From: an uncultured Spirochaetales bacterium | Lineage (GTDB): Bacteria; Spirochaetota; Spirochaetia; Sphaerochaetales; Sphaerochaetaceae | Length of the DNA stretch: 64,000 bases | Reading direction: 5' to 3' | Assembly: GCA_934277975.1 (NCBI GenBank) | Contig: CAKQWE010000001.1 | Coordinates: 124,001-188,000, forward strand | In this document: positions 52,683 to 61,051 of the stretch, one piece after another | Position numbering within the stretch: the first letter of the stretch is position 1 | Layout: every line of letters starts with the position of its first letter | Notes under the pieces: generated by a model | Seen by the model: only the letters and a program-made list of their open reading frames with translations | Told to the model about the DNA's origin: nothing | Databases searched by the model: none | Position numbers and translations under genes: made by a program

Positions 52683-52760
52683 TAGACTTTTCAGTCGATT
52701 TTTCAACCAAAAAGTCTAACGATTAGACTTTTCTGATTATTTTTCGTCAAAAAAGTCTAA
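52683..52760. promoter_or_regulatory. four-site operator array, half-site AAAAGTCTAA
   Basis: TTAGACTTTT at 52683-52692, AAAAGTCTAA at 52711-52720, TTAGACTTTT at 52724-52733 and AAAAGTCTAA at 52751-52760; offsets 28, 13 and 27 bp. The central pair forms a palindrome. It lies immediately upstream of the nuclease-like gene and has the same half/dyad/half plan as 10394-10473 with a different word. Confidence 0.65.
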
Positions 52761-52832
52761 AACCATAGAAAACACCACGGAAGAACCCATCAAACTCAGA
52801 AAAAACAGCATCAAGCAACTGCGAAAAAGCTC

Positions 52833-53465
52833 TCAAACCCCAAGGAGTCCCGACTTCTTTGCCTCTCTCAAGAAGAAGAAGCCGGCCATGAGCATGATGC
52901 CGTTGTCCATTTCACCGGTTCCAAGACCTTCCAGCACTTGAGAGACAGGAATGGTGACCAAGTCTATGGATTCGTTGGCATCAAGACGGCGTTCATCCTC
53001 TGCAGCGACCAACTCCAGGTCCTGAGCGAGGAAGAAATTGGCGATGTTGTTCATGAAGGCGGAATTTGGACACACAGTTCCAATGAGTTTGAACGAATGT
53101 GAAATCAGCCCAGTTTCCTCGAAGAGCTCCCGCAGTCCAGCATCGCGAGGACTCTCACCTCTTTCAACAAGACCAGCGGGGAACTCCAAAGTGATGGAGT
53201 CAGAACCATGACGGAACTGACGCTCCATTACAAACCGTGGAACTCCGTCCGTTCCAATGAAATAAGGGACTATGTTGACCCATTGAGGGGAGTCAAGCTC
53301 AACGAAATCGGCCTCACGGCCATCCCTGCTTCTGCGATGCACACTGTTTATGTTGAAGATAGGTGTGTCATAGAGGCGATTGCGTGAAGTTGTCTCCCAG
53401 TACAGACGCGAGGGATCGGGAGCCGTTTCCAAGGAGCAGAAAGAGTTTTCGTCTATGCGTTTCAT
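52833..53465 (-). CDS. Nudix hydrolase (ADP-ribose pyrophosphatase type)
   Basis: A 210-residue Nudix protein hydrolysing nucleoside-diphosphate-linked compounds, most likely ADP-ribose or ADP-sugars. The Nudix box begins GLVERGESPRDAGLRELFEE (the GX5EX7REUXEEXGU pattern) and is followed by TGLISHS. The N-terminus has the strands typical of ADP-ribose pyrophosphatases (VNIVPYFIGTDGVPRFVMER). The ATG at 53465 lies 13 bp after the mrp stop; the mrp end contains GAGGAG, so expression is probably coupled. Confidence 0.9.
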   Translation of the reverse strand: MKRIDENSFCSLETAPDPSRLYWETTSRNRLYDTPIFNINSVHRRSRDGREADFVELDSPQWVNIVPYFIGTDGVPRFVMERQFRHGSDSITLEFPAGLVERGESPRDAGLRELFEETGLISHSFKLIGTVCPNSAFMNNIANFFLAQDLELVAAEDERRLDANESIDLVTIPVSQVLEGLGTGEMDNGIMLMAGFFFLREAKKSGLLGV

Positions 53466-53478
53466 GGCAGTATGCGAA

Positions 53479-54411
53479 TCACTCCTCGGCCCCATCGTCC
53501 AAACCGGAAGCACCCTTGGACGGGCAATTCGCAGTGCACGATGCGCACGAGGAAGGAGAGCAAGACGAAAGCTTTGGTACATATGGGGTGTGGACAACCT
53601 TTGTGTTCTCGTGAATGTATGACGCAATCCCCATAAAGGCCTTTGCACTCTCGCTATCAGGGTTGGTTGCTATCCAGTTCACACCTTCGTCCTCATCCTG
53701 CTGAAGTCCAAGCTCCATTGGCACAGCACCAAGGAAATGCACGTCCATCTCCTCGCATACGTCCCTGCCTCCATCCTTGCCAAAGACTGGAATGTGCTTG
53801 CCGCAATCGGGACACACGAGATAGCTCATGTTCTCCACAAGACCTATGATATCGACGCCAAGCTGCCTTGAGAACGTTATGCTGCGTCTGACATCAAGCA
53901 CGGAGACCTTCTGCGGTGTAGTTACTATGACGGAACCCGTCATGTCTGGTATGGTCTGGCAAACTGCAAGCTGCTCGTCACCGGTTCCAGGAGGAGAGTC
54001 AATGAGAAGGTAGTCCAAGGTACCCCACTCGACGTCTGCAAGGAACTGTTTTATGACGCTTATCTTCATTGGCCCTCTGAAAATGATGGCCTGATCCGGG
54101 TTCGTCAGTGCAAAACTTAGGCTCACGATCTTGAGATTAGGCATTGGACTTACAGGGACTATGGAACTTCCGTCCTCGTTGGAACCAAGGATGGCTCCTT
54201 CGCATCCAAACATCTTTGCTATGTTTGGGCCATGGATGTCAGTGTCCAGCACTCCAACCCTGAAGCCCTTTTCCAAAAGGGCGTTGGCTAGGTTGACGGT
54301 GACGGTGCTCTTTCCAACGCCACCCTTTCCGCTCATGACTATTATCTTGCGGTCTATCTTGCTCATGCGCTCATGTATCCTGAGCTCTTGAAGTTCCATT
54401 TCATCAGGCAT
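53479..54411 (-). CDS. mrp: Mrp/NBP35-family Fe-S cluster carrier ATPase
   Basis: A 310-residue P-loop ATPase for Fe-S cluster delivery. The deviant Walker A is GKGGVGKST (28-36), with LDTDIHGPN and LIDSPPGTGDEQ switch motifs, and the central cluster-binding CPDCGKH in the ENMSYLVCPDCG context. A C-terminal Cys-rich tail (CSPSSCASCTANC, about 285-297) is an extra possible metal site. GGAGG precedes the ATG by five bases. No N-terminal DUF59 domain is present. Confidence 0.94.
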   Translation of the reverse strand: MPDEMELQELRIHERMSKIDRKIIVMSGKGGVGKSTVTVNLANALLEKGFRVGVLDTDIHGPNIAKMFGCEGAILGSNEDGSSIVPVSPMPNLKIVSLSFALTNPDQAIIFRGPMKISVIKQFLADVEWGTLDYLLIDSPPGTGDEQLAVCQTIPDMTGSVIVTTPQKVSVLDVRRSITFSRQLGVDIIGLVENMSYLVCPDCGKHIPVFGKDGGRDVCEEMDVHFLGAVPMELGLQQDEDEGVNWIATNPDSESAKAFMGIASYIHENTKVVHTPYVPKLSSCSPSSCASCTANCPSKGASGLDDGAEE

Positions 54412-54560
54412 AGAGGCCTCCCAGAACCAAGATAAACCCTAAAGGGCGATTGGGCAAGGGGCGGTTAAATCTTAGTTAAGACAACGAAAGGCCATGTAAG
54501 CATACGAACACTCGTCACAATATATATAAATACAAGGGCTTGAAACGGTAGTTGCTAAAA

Positions 54561-54607
54561 GGCTAATATCTTGGTTAGCATCCGACGATTGGGCTTTGCG
54601 CCCAATC
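54561..54607 (+). promoter_or_regulatory. oad operon leader with two hairpins
   Basis: The 222-bp region before oadG has AT-rich promoter-like sequence (ATATATATAAAT near 54522) and two inverted repeats: GCTAA/TTAGC around 54562-54580 and a perfect GATTGGGC-TTTGC-GCCCAATC at 54587-54607. There is no T-tract after the second hairpin, and the ribosome site follows 20 bases later. A structured leader is likely; no known riboswitch class is recognised. Confidence 0.4.
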
Positions 54608-54633
54608 TATGCAATATTTTGAAGGGAGTGCAT

Positions 54634-54909
54634 ATGTTCTTATTGGCACAACTACCTGCAGATCAGCTCTCCTTGCAGATCAGAAACGGACTTGTCCTTC
54701 TGGTCCTTGGAATGGCGATCGTATTTGTGTTCCTTACGATTCTGGTATTCTCCACACTTGGAGTGTCCAAGCTCGTCAGGAAGTTTGAAGGCAAGCGTCC
54801 TGCCCAGGCAGCGGCTGCACCGGAGGTCACAATTGCTCCAACGGCAGCATCCAACGACGCTGAGGTTGCAGCGGCAATCGTAGCGGCTGTGGCAAAATCA
54901 AAGAATTGA
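54634..54909 (+). CDS. oadG: Na+-pumping decarboxylase gamma subunit
   Basis: A 91-residue protein with a single N-terminal membrane helix (LVLLVLGMAIVFVFLTILVF), a basic junction and an Ala/Pro-rich tail, matching OadG, which anchors the alpha and beta subunits. The ATG at 54634 follows AAGGGAG by five bases. First gene of oadGAB. Confidence 0.88.
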   Translation: MFLLAQLPADQLSLQIRNGLVLLVLGMAIVFVFLTILVFSTLGVSKLVRKFEGKRPAQAAAAPEVTIAPTAASNDAEVAAAIVAAVAKSKN

Positions 54910-54930
54910 TTGAGAGAAAGGGAGGACAGA

Positions 54931-56757
54931 ATGAAGAAAATCAATTTCATGTGTACTGCATTCAGAGACGGCTTCCAGTCAGTCTATGGTGCAAGAGTTT
55001 TCACAAAGGACTTCATGCCGGCAGTTGAGGCTGCTCGCAAGGCAGGTATAACGCACTTCGAAGCAGGTGGCGGAGCAAGGTTCCAGTCCCTTTACTTCTA
55101 CACAAACGAAGACGCATTCGAGATGATGGACGAGTTCCGCAGAGTCGCAGGGCCTGATGCGAACCTCCAGACCCTCTCAAGAGGCGTTAACGTCGTTGGT
55201 CTCGACTCGCAGCCAAGGGACATCATCAAACTCCATGCAGATATGTTCAAGAAACATGGAATGACGACGATTAGAAACTTCGATGCCCTCAACGACGTCA
55301 ACAACCTTATAGACAGCGGAAAGGCAATCCACGATGCAGGACTCAAGCACGAGATCACAATCACAATGATGAGCCTTCCTCCAAAGACGACAGGTGCGCA
55401 TGACCCAGACTTCTACGAAGGTGTTCTCCGTGGAATCCTTGATGCAGGAATCCCGTTCGACAGCCTTTGTTTCAAGGATGCATCAGGCACAGCCACACCA
55501 GCGGTCGTCTACGAGACGATCAAGAGAGCAAGAAAGCTTCTTGGAAACGACATCACAATCGTCATGCACAGCCATGACACAGCAGGCTGCTGCGTACAGC
55601 AGTACATGAGCGCCCTTGAAGCAGGTGCAAACCAGCTCGACCTTTCCATGCAGCCAGTGTCAGGCGGAACATGCCAGGTTGACATCATCACGATGTGGCA
55701 TGCCCTCCGCGGCACGGAGTACGACCTTGGAGTCGATATCCACGCCATTCAGAAGGCAGAGGATGTGTTCCAGGAGTGCATGAAGGACTACTTCCTGCCA
55801 CCAGAGGCGACAAAGGTCAATCCAAACATCCCATTCTTCCCTCTTCCAGGCGGAGCTCTTACGGCCAACACTCAGATGCTCAGAGACAATGGTCTCATGG
55901 ACAAGTATCCACAGATCGTCGAAGCAATGGGTGAGACAGTTGCAAAGGGAGGTTTTGGAACATCGGTCACACCTGTTTCACAGTTCTACTTCCAGCAGGC
56001 ATTCAACAACGTCATCTATGGTCCTTGGAAGAAGATTGCAGAAGGCTACGGCAAGATGGTCCTTGGCTACTTTGGAAAGACTCCTGTCGCTCCAGATCCA
56101 GAGGTCGTGAAGATTGCAGCAGAGCAGCTCAAGAAAGAGCCAACGACAAAGAAGGTCGTTGACATCAACGATGCAGATCCTACAAAGGGCCGCAAGGCAG
56201 CAATCAAGATGCTTGAGGACAACGGCGTTCCAGTAACGGAAGAGAACATCTTCATTGCAGCATCCTGCAAGGAGAAGGGAATCCTCTATCTCACAGGAAA
56301 GTCAAAGGTAAACGGTGTCAGAAAGATAGATCCAAAGGAAGAAGCCGCAAAGAAATCCGGCGAGTACACAGTCAAGGTCAACGGCAAGGCTTATGGCGTC
56401 AAGCTTGGCAAGGACAGTGCAACGGTCAACGGAGTCTCCTACCCTCTCAACCTTGAGTTTGGAATCGACGAAGCCGCAATCAATGCAAGCGCTGCAGCTG
56501 CCCCAGTGGCTCAGGCCGCTCCAGCAAGTGCGGCTCCAGCTGGTGGACAGGAAGTCACAGCTCCAATGCCAGGCCTCGTCCTTAGACTTGAAGTCAAGGA
56601 AGGACAGGCAGTCAAGAAGAACCAGCTTGTCATGGTCATGGAAGCAATGAAGATGGAGAACGAAATCTACGCTCCATGCGATGGAACGATTGGAAAGATT
56701 GCAGTCTCCGCAGGTCAGCAGCTCACAGCAGGCGACCTCCTTATGACAATCGTATAA
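54931..56757 (+). CDS. oadA: oxaloacetate decarboxylase alpha subunit (biotin-carrying carboxyltransferase)
   Basis: A 608-residue cytoplasmic subunit. The N-terminal carboxyltransferase TIM barrel has CTAFRDGFQS at its start, the FKDASG strand and the metal ligands in MHSHDTAG. A conserved PYC_OADA domain, an Ala/Pro hinge (about 510-530) and a C-terminal biotinyl domain follow, with biotinylated Lys574 in EAMKMEN. It transfers the carboxyl group of oxaloacetate (or a related acid) to biotin for decarboxylation by OadB. GGGAGG precedes the ATG at 54931. Confidence 0.94.
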   Translation: MKKINFMCTAFRDGFQSVYGARVFTKDFMPAVEAARKAGITHFEAGGGARFQSLYFYTNEDAFEMMDEFRRVAGPDANLQTLSRGVNVVGLDSQPRDIIKLHADMFKKHGMTTIRNFDALNDVNNLIDSGKAIHDAGLKHEITITMMSLPPKTTGAHDPDFYEGVLRGILDAGIPFDSLCFKDASGTATPAVVYETIKRARKLLGNDITIVMHSHDTAGCCVQQYMSALEAGANQLDLSMQPVSGGTCQVDIITMWHALRGTEYDLGVDIHAIQKAEDVFQECMKDYFLPPEATKVNPNIPFFPLPGGALTANTQMLRDNGLMDKYPQIVEAMGETVAKGGFGTSVTPVSQFYFQQAFNNVIYGPWKKIAEGYGKMVLGYFGKTPVAPDPEVVKIAAEQLKKEPTTKKVVDINDADPTKGRKAAIKMLEDNGVPVTEENIFIAASCKEKGILYLTGKSKVNGVRKIDPKEEAAKKSGEYTVKVNGKAYGVKLGKDSATVNGVSYPLNLEFGIDEAAINASAAAAPVAQAAPASAAPAGGQEVTAPMPGLVLRLEVKEGQAVKKNQLVMVMEAMKMENEIYAPCDGTIGKIAVSAGQQLTAGDLLMTIV

Positions 56758-56770
56758 TAGGAGCTGACAG

Positions 56771-58015
56771 ATGGGTGAATCGTTATTGAATCTGTGGCAG
56801 TCCACAGGACTCTACGCTTTCCTTGGCCTTGATCCGGCATCAGGCTTTGGCTGGCAGAACCTAGTCATGATTCTGGTAGGACTCCTTCTGTTCTACCTTG
56901 CAATCAAGAAAGGCTTTGAGCCTCTTCTTCTCATCCCAATTGGAATGGGATGCGTGCTCAGCAACATCCCATATGCATACATTGCAGGAACGGATCCGTC
57001 TCTTGCAGCAGGTGCCCAGGGTGCAACGGGATTCATCAAGATCCTGTTCGATGCAGGTATCCAGAGCGGACTCTTCCCAGTGCTCATCTTCATGGGCGTT
57101 GGTGCCATGACGGACTTTGGGCCTCTCATTGCGAACCCAAAGACTCTGCTCCTTGGTGCAGCCGCACAGTTTGGAATCTTTGCAGCACTAATTGGAGCAC
57201 TGCTTCTTAGCTTCATTCCTGGAATCAACTTCGACCTCCACGCAGCGGCCTCCATTGGCATCATTGGCGGAGCCGATGGTCCTACGGCAATCTATGTAAC
57301 GACGAGACTCGCACAGGATCTGCTTGGACCAATTGCAGTTGCGGCATATTCCTACATGGCCCTCGTTCCTGTCATTCAGCCACCTATCATGAAGGCTCTC
57401 ACAACGGAAGAGGAAAGGAAGATCAGGATGCAGCAGCTCAGACCAGTCAGCAAGACAGAGAAGATCATCTTCCCTATCTCTGTTCTCTTGGTCTGTTCAA
57501 TCCTGCTTCCTAGCTCAACTCCTCTCATTGGCGCACTCATGTTTGGAAACCTCCTCAAGGAGTGTGGAGTGACCGGAAGGCTTGCAGACACGGCAAGCAA
57601 TGCAATGATGAACATTGTCACGATATGCCTTGGATTGTCCGTAGGTTCCAAAATGGAAGCATCTCACTTCCTGCAGCTCAACACCCTTGGAATCCTTCTG
57701 CTTGGCGCAGTTGCGTTCTCCTTGGGAACAGCAGCAGGAGTTCTGATTGCAAAGCTCATGAACAAGCTCGATCCAAAGCATCCTGTCAACCCTCTCATTG
57801 GAAGCGCAGGAGTCTCTGCCGTCCCAATGGCTGCCAGAGTCTCCAGCAAGGTTGGACAGGAAGCCGATCCTCAGAACTTCCTCCTCATGCATGCCATGGG
57901 TCCAAACGTATCCGGCGTCATTGGAAGTGCTGTTGCAGCAGGTGTCCTCCTTGCTTGCGTTCCAATCATGGAACCTCTCATCAACGGAGTAAGACCGGTT
58001 CTTGCACTTATTTGA
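56771..58015 (+). CDS. oadB: Na+-translocating decarboxylase beta subunit
   Basis: A 414-residue integral membrane protein with about ten helices that couples carboxybiotin decarboxylation to Na+ export. The conserved GIIGGADGPTAIY segment carries the Asp needed for Na+ and proton transfer, and GVSAVPMAARV and MGPNVSGVIGSA are later conserved stretches. It lies 13 bp after oadA and is followed by a strong terminator, closing the operon. The resulting Na+ gradient could drive other transport. Confidence 0.95.
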   Translation: MGESLLNLWQSTGLYAFLGLDPASGFGWQNLVMILVGLLLFYLAIKKGFEPLLLIPIGMGCVLSNIPYAYIAGTDPSLAAGAQGATGFIKILFDAGIQSGLFPVLIFMGVGAMTDFGPLIANPKTLLLGAAAQFGIFAALIGALLLSFIPGINFDLHAAASIGIIGGADGPTAIYVTTRLAQDLLGPIAVAAYSYMALVPVIQPPIMKALTTEEERKIRMQQLRPVSKTEKIIFPISVLLVCSILLPSSTPLIGALMFGNLLKECGVTGRLADTASNAMMNIVTICLGLSVGSKMEASHFLQLNTLGILLLGAVAFSLGTAAGVLIAKLMNKLDPKHPVNPLIGSAGVSAVPMAARVSSKVGQEADPQNFLLMHAMGPNVSGVIGSAVAAGVLLACVPIMEPLINGVRPVLALI

Positions 58016-58035
58016 TTGGGAGCTTGACAACAATA

Positions 58036-58067
58036 AAGGCTGTCGCATTTGCGGCAGCCTTTTGTTT
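58036..58067 (+). terminator. rho-independent terminator of oadGAB
   Basis: AAGGCTG-TCGC-ATTT-GCGG-CAGCCTT stem followed by TTTGTTTTG, 20 bp after the oadB stop. Confidence 0.9.
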
Positions 58068-58163
58068 TGTCTTGGAACTACGATGAAGAAGCCAAGGCTC
58101 AATCACATAGTGATTACAGAGTTTATCGTATAGCCGAATACAGCCACAGCCTTTGCATACCAA

Positions 58164-58203
58164 AAGGAAGCTTTGACAGAGCCCCTTACGTCGTAGCTTC
58201 CTG
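58164..58203 (-). terminator. possible terminator of the lipoprotein gene
   Basis: Minus-strand AGGAAGCT ... AGCTTCCTTTTGG with a 20-base loop, about 50 bp after the lipoprotein stop. The T-run is short, so confidence is moderate. Confidence 0.45.
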
Positions 58204-58251
58204 CATTTGCAGAATCACAAAGGTTCTTTCTTCATTAGGTCTCCAAATCTG

Positions 58252-60018
58252 TCAGTTGCCAACTCCTGGTTTTATCACGTATGTAAACACCTTGGATTCT
58301 TGAGCATATTCGCTTGAAGCTTTGACTGTAACCCTTACATCATAGATACCTTCGTATACAGGAGGGTTCTCTGTATAGGAGAAATCAGAAGCATCAGCCT
58401 CTTTGTACTCGATCTTCACAGAGCCATTACCATCATAGGAAAAGCAATTGCTAGGCAAATCGATTGACCAACCATCATACGTTTTTGAAAGTTCAATCCC
58501 TTCTTTAAGAGTGATGTTTCTCGGCTTCAGAGAGCTGTCCTGCGGAATATCGACAAGATAGTCGTCATACAGGAGCTTTAAATCAACAAGATAGCCTTTC
58601 AAAAGAGGAAACTCTTCACCATTCAAAGTCAAAGAAAGTTCAAAGCGGTCTGGTTCGCCCCTTTTGTCAAGATGGATACTCAAGGAACAATCTAATGACA
58701 CGCTTACCAAGTACTCAGGCTCTGTTATCCTGACCGTATACCTCATGTTCTTTATTTCATAAACCCTAATATTCTCATCTCTCTTTTCTTCGCTGGTACA
58801 CAACTCCAAGGAATCGTCTTCAATGTTGTAGTTCGTACCAGACACAAGCCCGATGTCATTGTCGTCTTTTGAGCTGTAGTACTTATTGCCATCAATCTCC
58901 AAATATGCAGGCAAGAAGAATCCATCCCTCTTACCTACGAGATACAACATCATTTCAAAAAGACGTTCAGGGGCATAGGACTGTCCATAATAGAGATCTG
59001 TAGCCTTCCCATTCTCAATCCTTGCATCCTTGGTTTCTATATAAGTCAGCATGTTTGCAAAGGAAAGCATCGAAAATGCTTTGTTCTCGATTTCTTTCGT
59101 TGGAGTCAGGTAATATGAAGCATACAAGGTGATGTCCTCTAAGATCTCATTATTGAAATTGAAAGCTTCACCATCCTTTGTCCTCCACTCGATAAAACCA
59201 GCGGTTCCTTCTTTGGTTGGGTTTTCAGGCTTCTTTGCATTCTCTCCCATCTTCACTCTTTGGAAAGGAACAGCAGTACCGCCATTGGAATCGAACGTCA
59301 CTGTACACATCAGACTTCGCACATACGAACCATAATAATACTTCGATTCAGATGCATCGAACCTCAAGGCAGGCTTCTTCATACCATCCACGGTCAATTC
59401 CAACGTGTAGGAATCTTCGAAATCGGGAATCCATTCGCCCTTGCCGGATTCCTCGTCCTCCCTATATGTTGCATTGATAGAAAGCTTTGCGCTTATCCTG
59501 ACATCTATATCAAGAACAAACGGAGAAGAGACTTTTAGAGTATATGCAAGATTCTCGACTTCAATGGTCTTCGTCTTTGTCGTTTCGTCTACAACATTGG
59601 AGTATGAACCTATACCGAAGTTCGCAATCTCATAGGAATCAAGGCCAAGTTCGCTTGAAGCAGGATCTGGGAAATACTTCCTGCCATCATGTTCGATATA
59701 GAAATCGTCCAATGGAGAATCAGAGTTTCCTTTTATTGCGGCCGTCAACCAAAAGAACATCTCCGCTACATTCTCTTCCACAGTTCCGGAAGGAAACAAA
59801 TCAGCAGCACAGGAAGGAGTCACTGTGGCTGTGAAATTCCCAAGTATATAGGAAACAGTCATTGATCTTGAAATTCCCATGTCATCCCCAGCCTCTATAG
59901 GATCTTCCGGCTTAACAGGATCAGAGGAGGGATAGTAAGGGTCTTTGTCACAGGCGACGGCGAAAAGGCAGCATATAACAGCTACCAAGGCGAGCAGAAA
60001 AGTGTTCGTCTTCTTCAT
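58252..60018 (-). CDS. InlB-repeat surface lipoprotein with an internal duplication
   Basis: A 588-residue lipoprotein: signal peptide ending LFAVAC with the lipidated Cys followed by Asp. A beta-rich domain (about residues 85-210) is repeated at about 335-465 with shared EMxxxL, Y(L/I)E(I/H)DG(N/R)KY and NL/MxYT motifs. Between the copies lies one InlB B-repeat-like (Listeria-Bacteroides) module, beginning TVTFDSNGGTAVPFQRVKMG (about 229-248). The C-terminus has another immunoglobulin-like part. Probably surface-exposed and adhesive or structural. AAGGAG precedes the ATG at 60018. Stands alone. Confidence 0.8.
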   Translation of the reverse strand: MKKTNTFLLALVAVICCLFAVACDKDPYYPSSDPVKPEDPIEAGDDMGISRSMTVSYILGNFTATVTPSCAADLFPSGTVEENVAEMFFWLTAAIKGNSDSPLDDFYIEHDGRKYFPDPASSELGLDSYEIANFGIGSYSNVVDETTKTKTIEVENLAYTLKVSSPFVLDIDVRISAKLSINATYREDEESGKGEWIPDFEDSYTLELTVDGMKKPALRFDASESKYYYGSYVRSLMCTVTFDSNGGTAVPFQRVKMGENAKKPENPTKEGTAGFIEWRTKDGEAFNFNNEILEDITLYASYYLTPTKEIENKAFSMLSFANMLTYIETKDARIENGKATDLYYGQSYAPERLFEMMLYLVGKRDGFFLPAYLEIDGNKYYSSKDDNDIGLVSGTNYNIEDDSLELCTSEEKRDENIRVYEIKNMRYTVRITEPEYLVSVSLDCSLSIHLDKRGEPDRFELSLTLNGEEFPLLKGYLVDLKLLYDDYLVDIPQDSSLKPRNITLKEGIELSKTYDGWSIDLPSNCFSYDGNGSVKIEYKEADASDFSYTENPPVYEGIYDVRVTVKASSEYAQESKVFTYVIKPGVGN

Positions 60019-60130
60019 GTTGATCTCCTTCACACCAAGAAAAGGTGTGACATAATTTAACAAACGGGAAACAAAACGGTTACAAAACTTTTAGAAACGA
60101 AGCTTTTTTGGAAACCACAGAAAGGAAAAC

Positions 60131-61039
60131 CTACACAACAGGTTTTCGCAGTTCCTTCAAGGCGTTTTCATGGGCTTTGGAGAATGCAGCCTCCAACTCG
60201 CGAGACCCAGCAGGTACAAAACCATGCCAATCCTGAGCCTTCGCCATGCCAACGATATCCTGCTTTGCAAGCACTCTGGATGCAGGTACATCCCGCCTAC
60301 GGGCCACGCTGTCACGAGCAAGAAAATAATGTTTTATGAACACCCTTTCTCTGTAGCCAAGAAGCCTGTAGTTGCATATCTTCTCCCACCCAGGACGTTC
60401 AGGGTTCTTGGGAAGGGCGCAGCGTTTCATCTCGTAGGCGATCTCCTTCTGTTTTGAGACGGAAAGCGTCCTCGAAACCTCACTCTCCAGAATTGCCTTC
60501 AACTCAAACAGATGCGCCACATCGCCAAGAGCATACAAAACCTGGTCCCTTGGAATTGGACGGCGCATCCAGTTGGCGGTCTGGAACTTCTTCTTGCTTC
60601 CGTAGAGAGAAGCCCCCAAGAAACGAGTCTCAACGACATCGGTCTTGATATATTTTTCCTCAAGGGACGAGAGGTTGCCGGTCATGCCCAAGGCCATGGC
60701 AAGCACACGGATATCATATATGTTGGCAAGCTGGATACCAAGTGTTTTTCGTGCAAGTGCGGCATCGCTTTGGCAGGCGAACATCACCTTCTCGATTGGC
60801 CCCTCCAGGAACGCCTTGAGACTTGCGCGACCCTCCTCCGTTCTCGAAAGAGCCAAACAGTCCACCAAGTAATAGCACGTTCCATCGAAAAGCTGCATGG
60901 TACACACGTACTCACCGTAGCAATGAAGGTTAGACTCCTCTTCAAAGTCCATGGCCACGCTCGACACGCCATCGCTACCCCATTTGGCAACTAATTCGTC
61001 TAGACCGATATTATTGTCTATAATGCTGTAGACAACCAC
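60131..61039 (-). CDS. rnd: RNase D-like 3'-5' exonuclease with HRDC domain
   Basis: A 302-residue DEDDy exonuclease: Asp31 and Glu33 (MDFEEESN), the second Asp in CQSDAALARK, and Tyr/Asp in LYALGDVAHL. An HRDC-like helical domain follows (RRDVPASRVLAKQDIVGMAK). RNase D trims tRNA 3' ends. The start is a GTG at 61039, 12 bp after the regulator gene; AGGATGGG lies upstream. Compared with E. coli RNase D (about 375 residues) it lacks the second HRDC repeat. Confidence 0.88.
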   Translation of the reverse strand: MVVYSIIDNNIGLDELVAKWGSDGVSSVAMDFEEESNLHCYGEYVCTMQLFDGTCYYLVDCLALSRTEEGRASLKAFLEGPIEKVMFACQSDAALARKTLGIQLANIYDIRVLAMALGMTGNLSSLEEKYIKTDVVETRFLGASLYGSKKKFQTANWMRRPIPRDQVLYALGDVAHLFELKAILESEVSRTLSVSKQKEIAYEMKRCALPKNPERPGWEKICNYRLLGYRERVFIKHYFLARDSVARRRDVPASRVLAKQDIVGMAKAQDWHGFVPAGSRELEAAFSKAHENALKELRKPVV

Positions 61040-61051
61040 TGCAAACCCATC

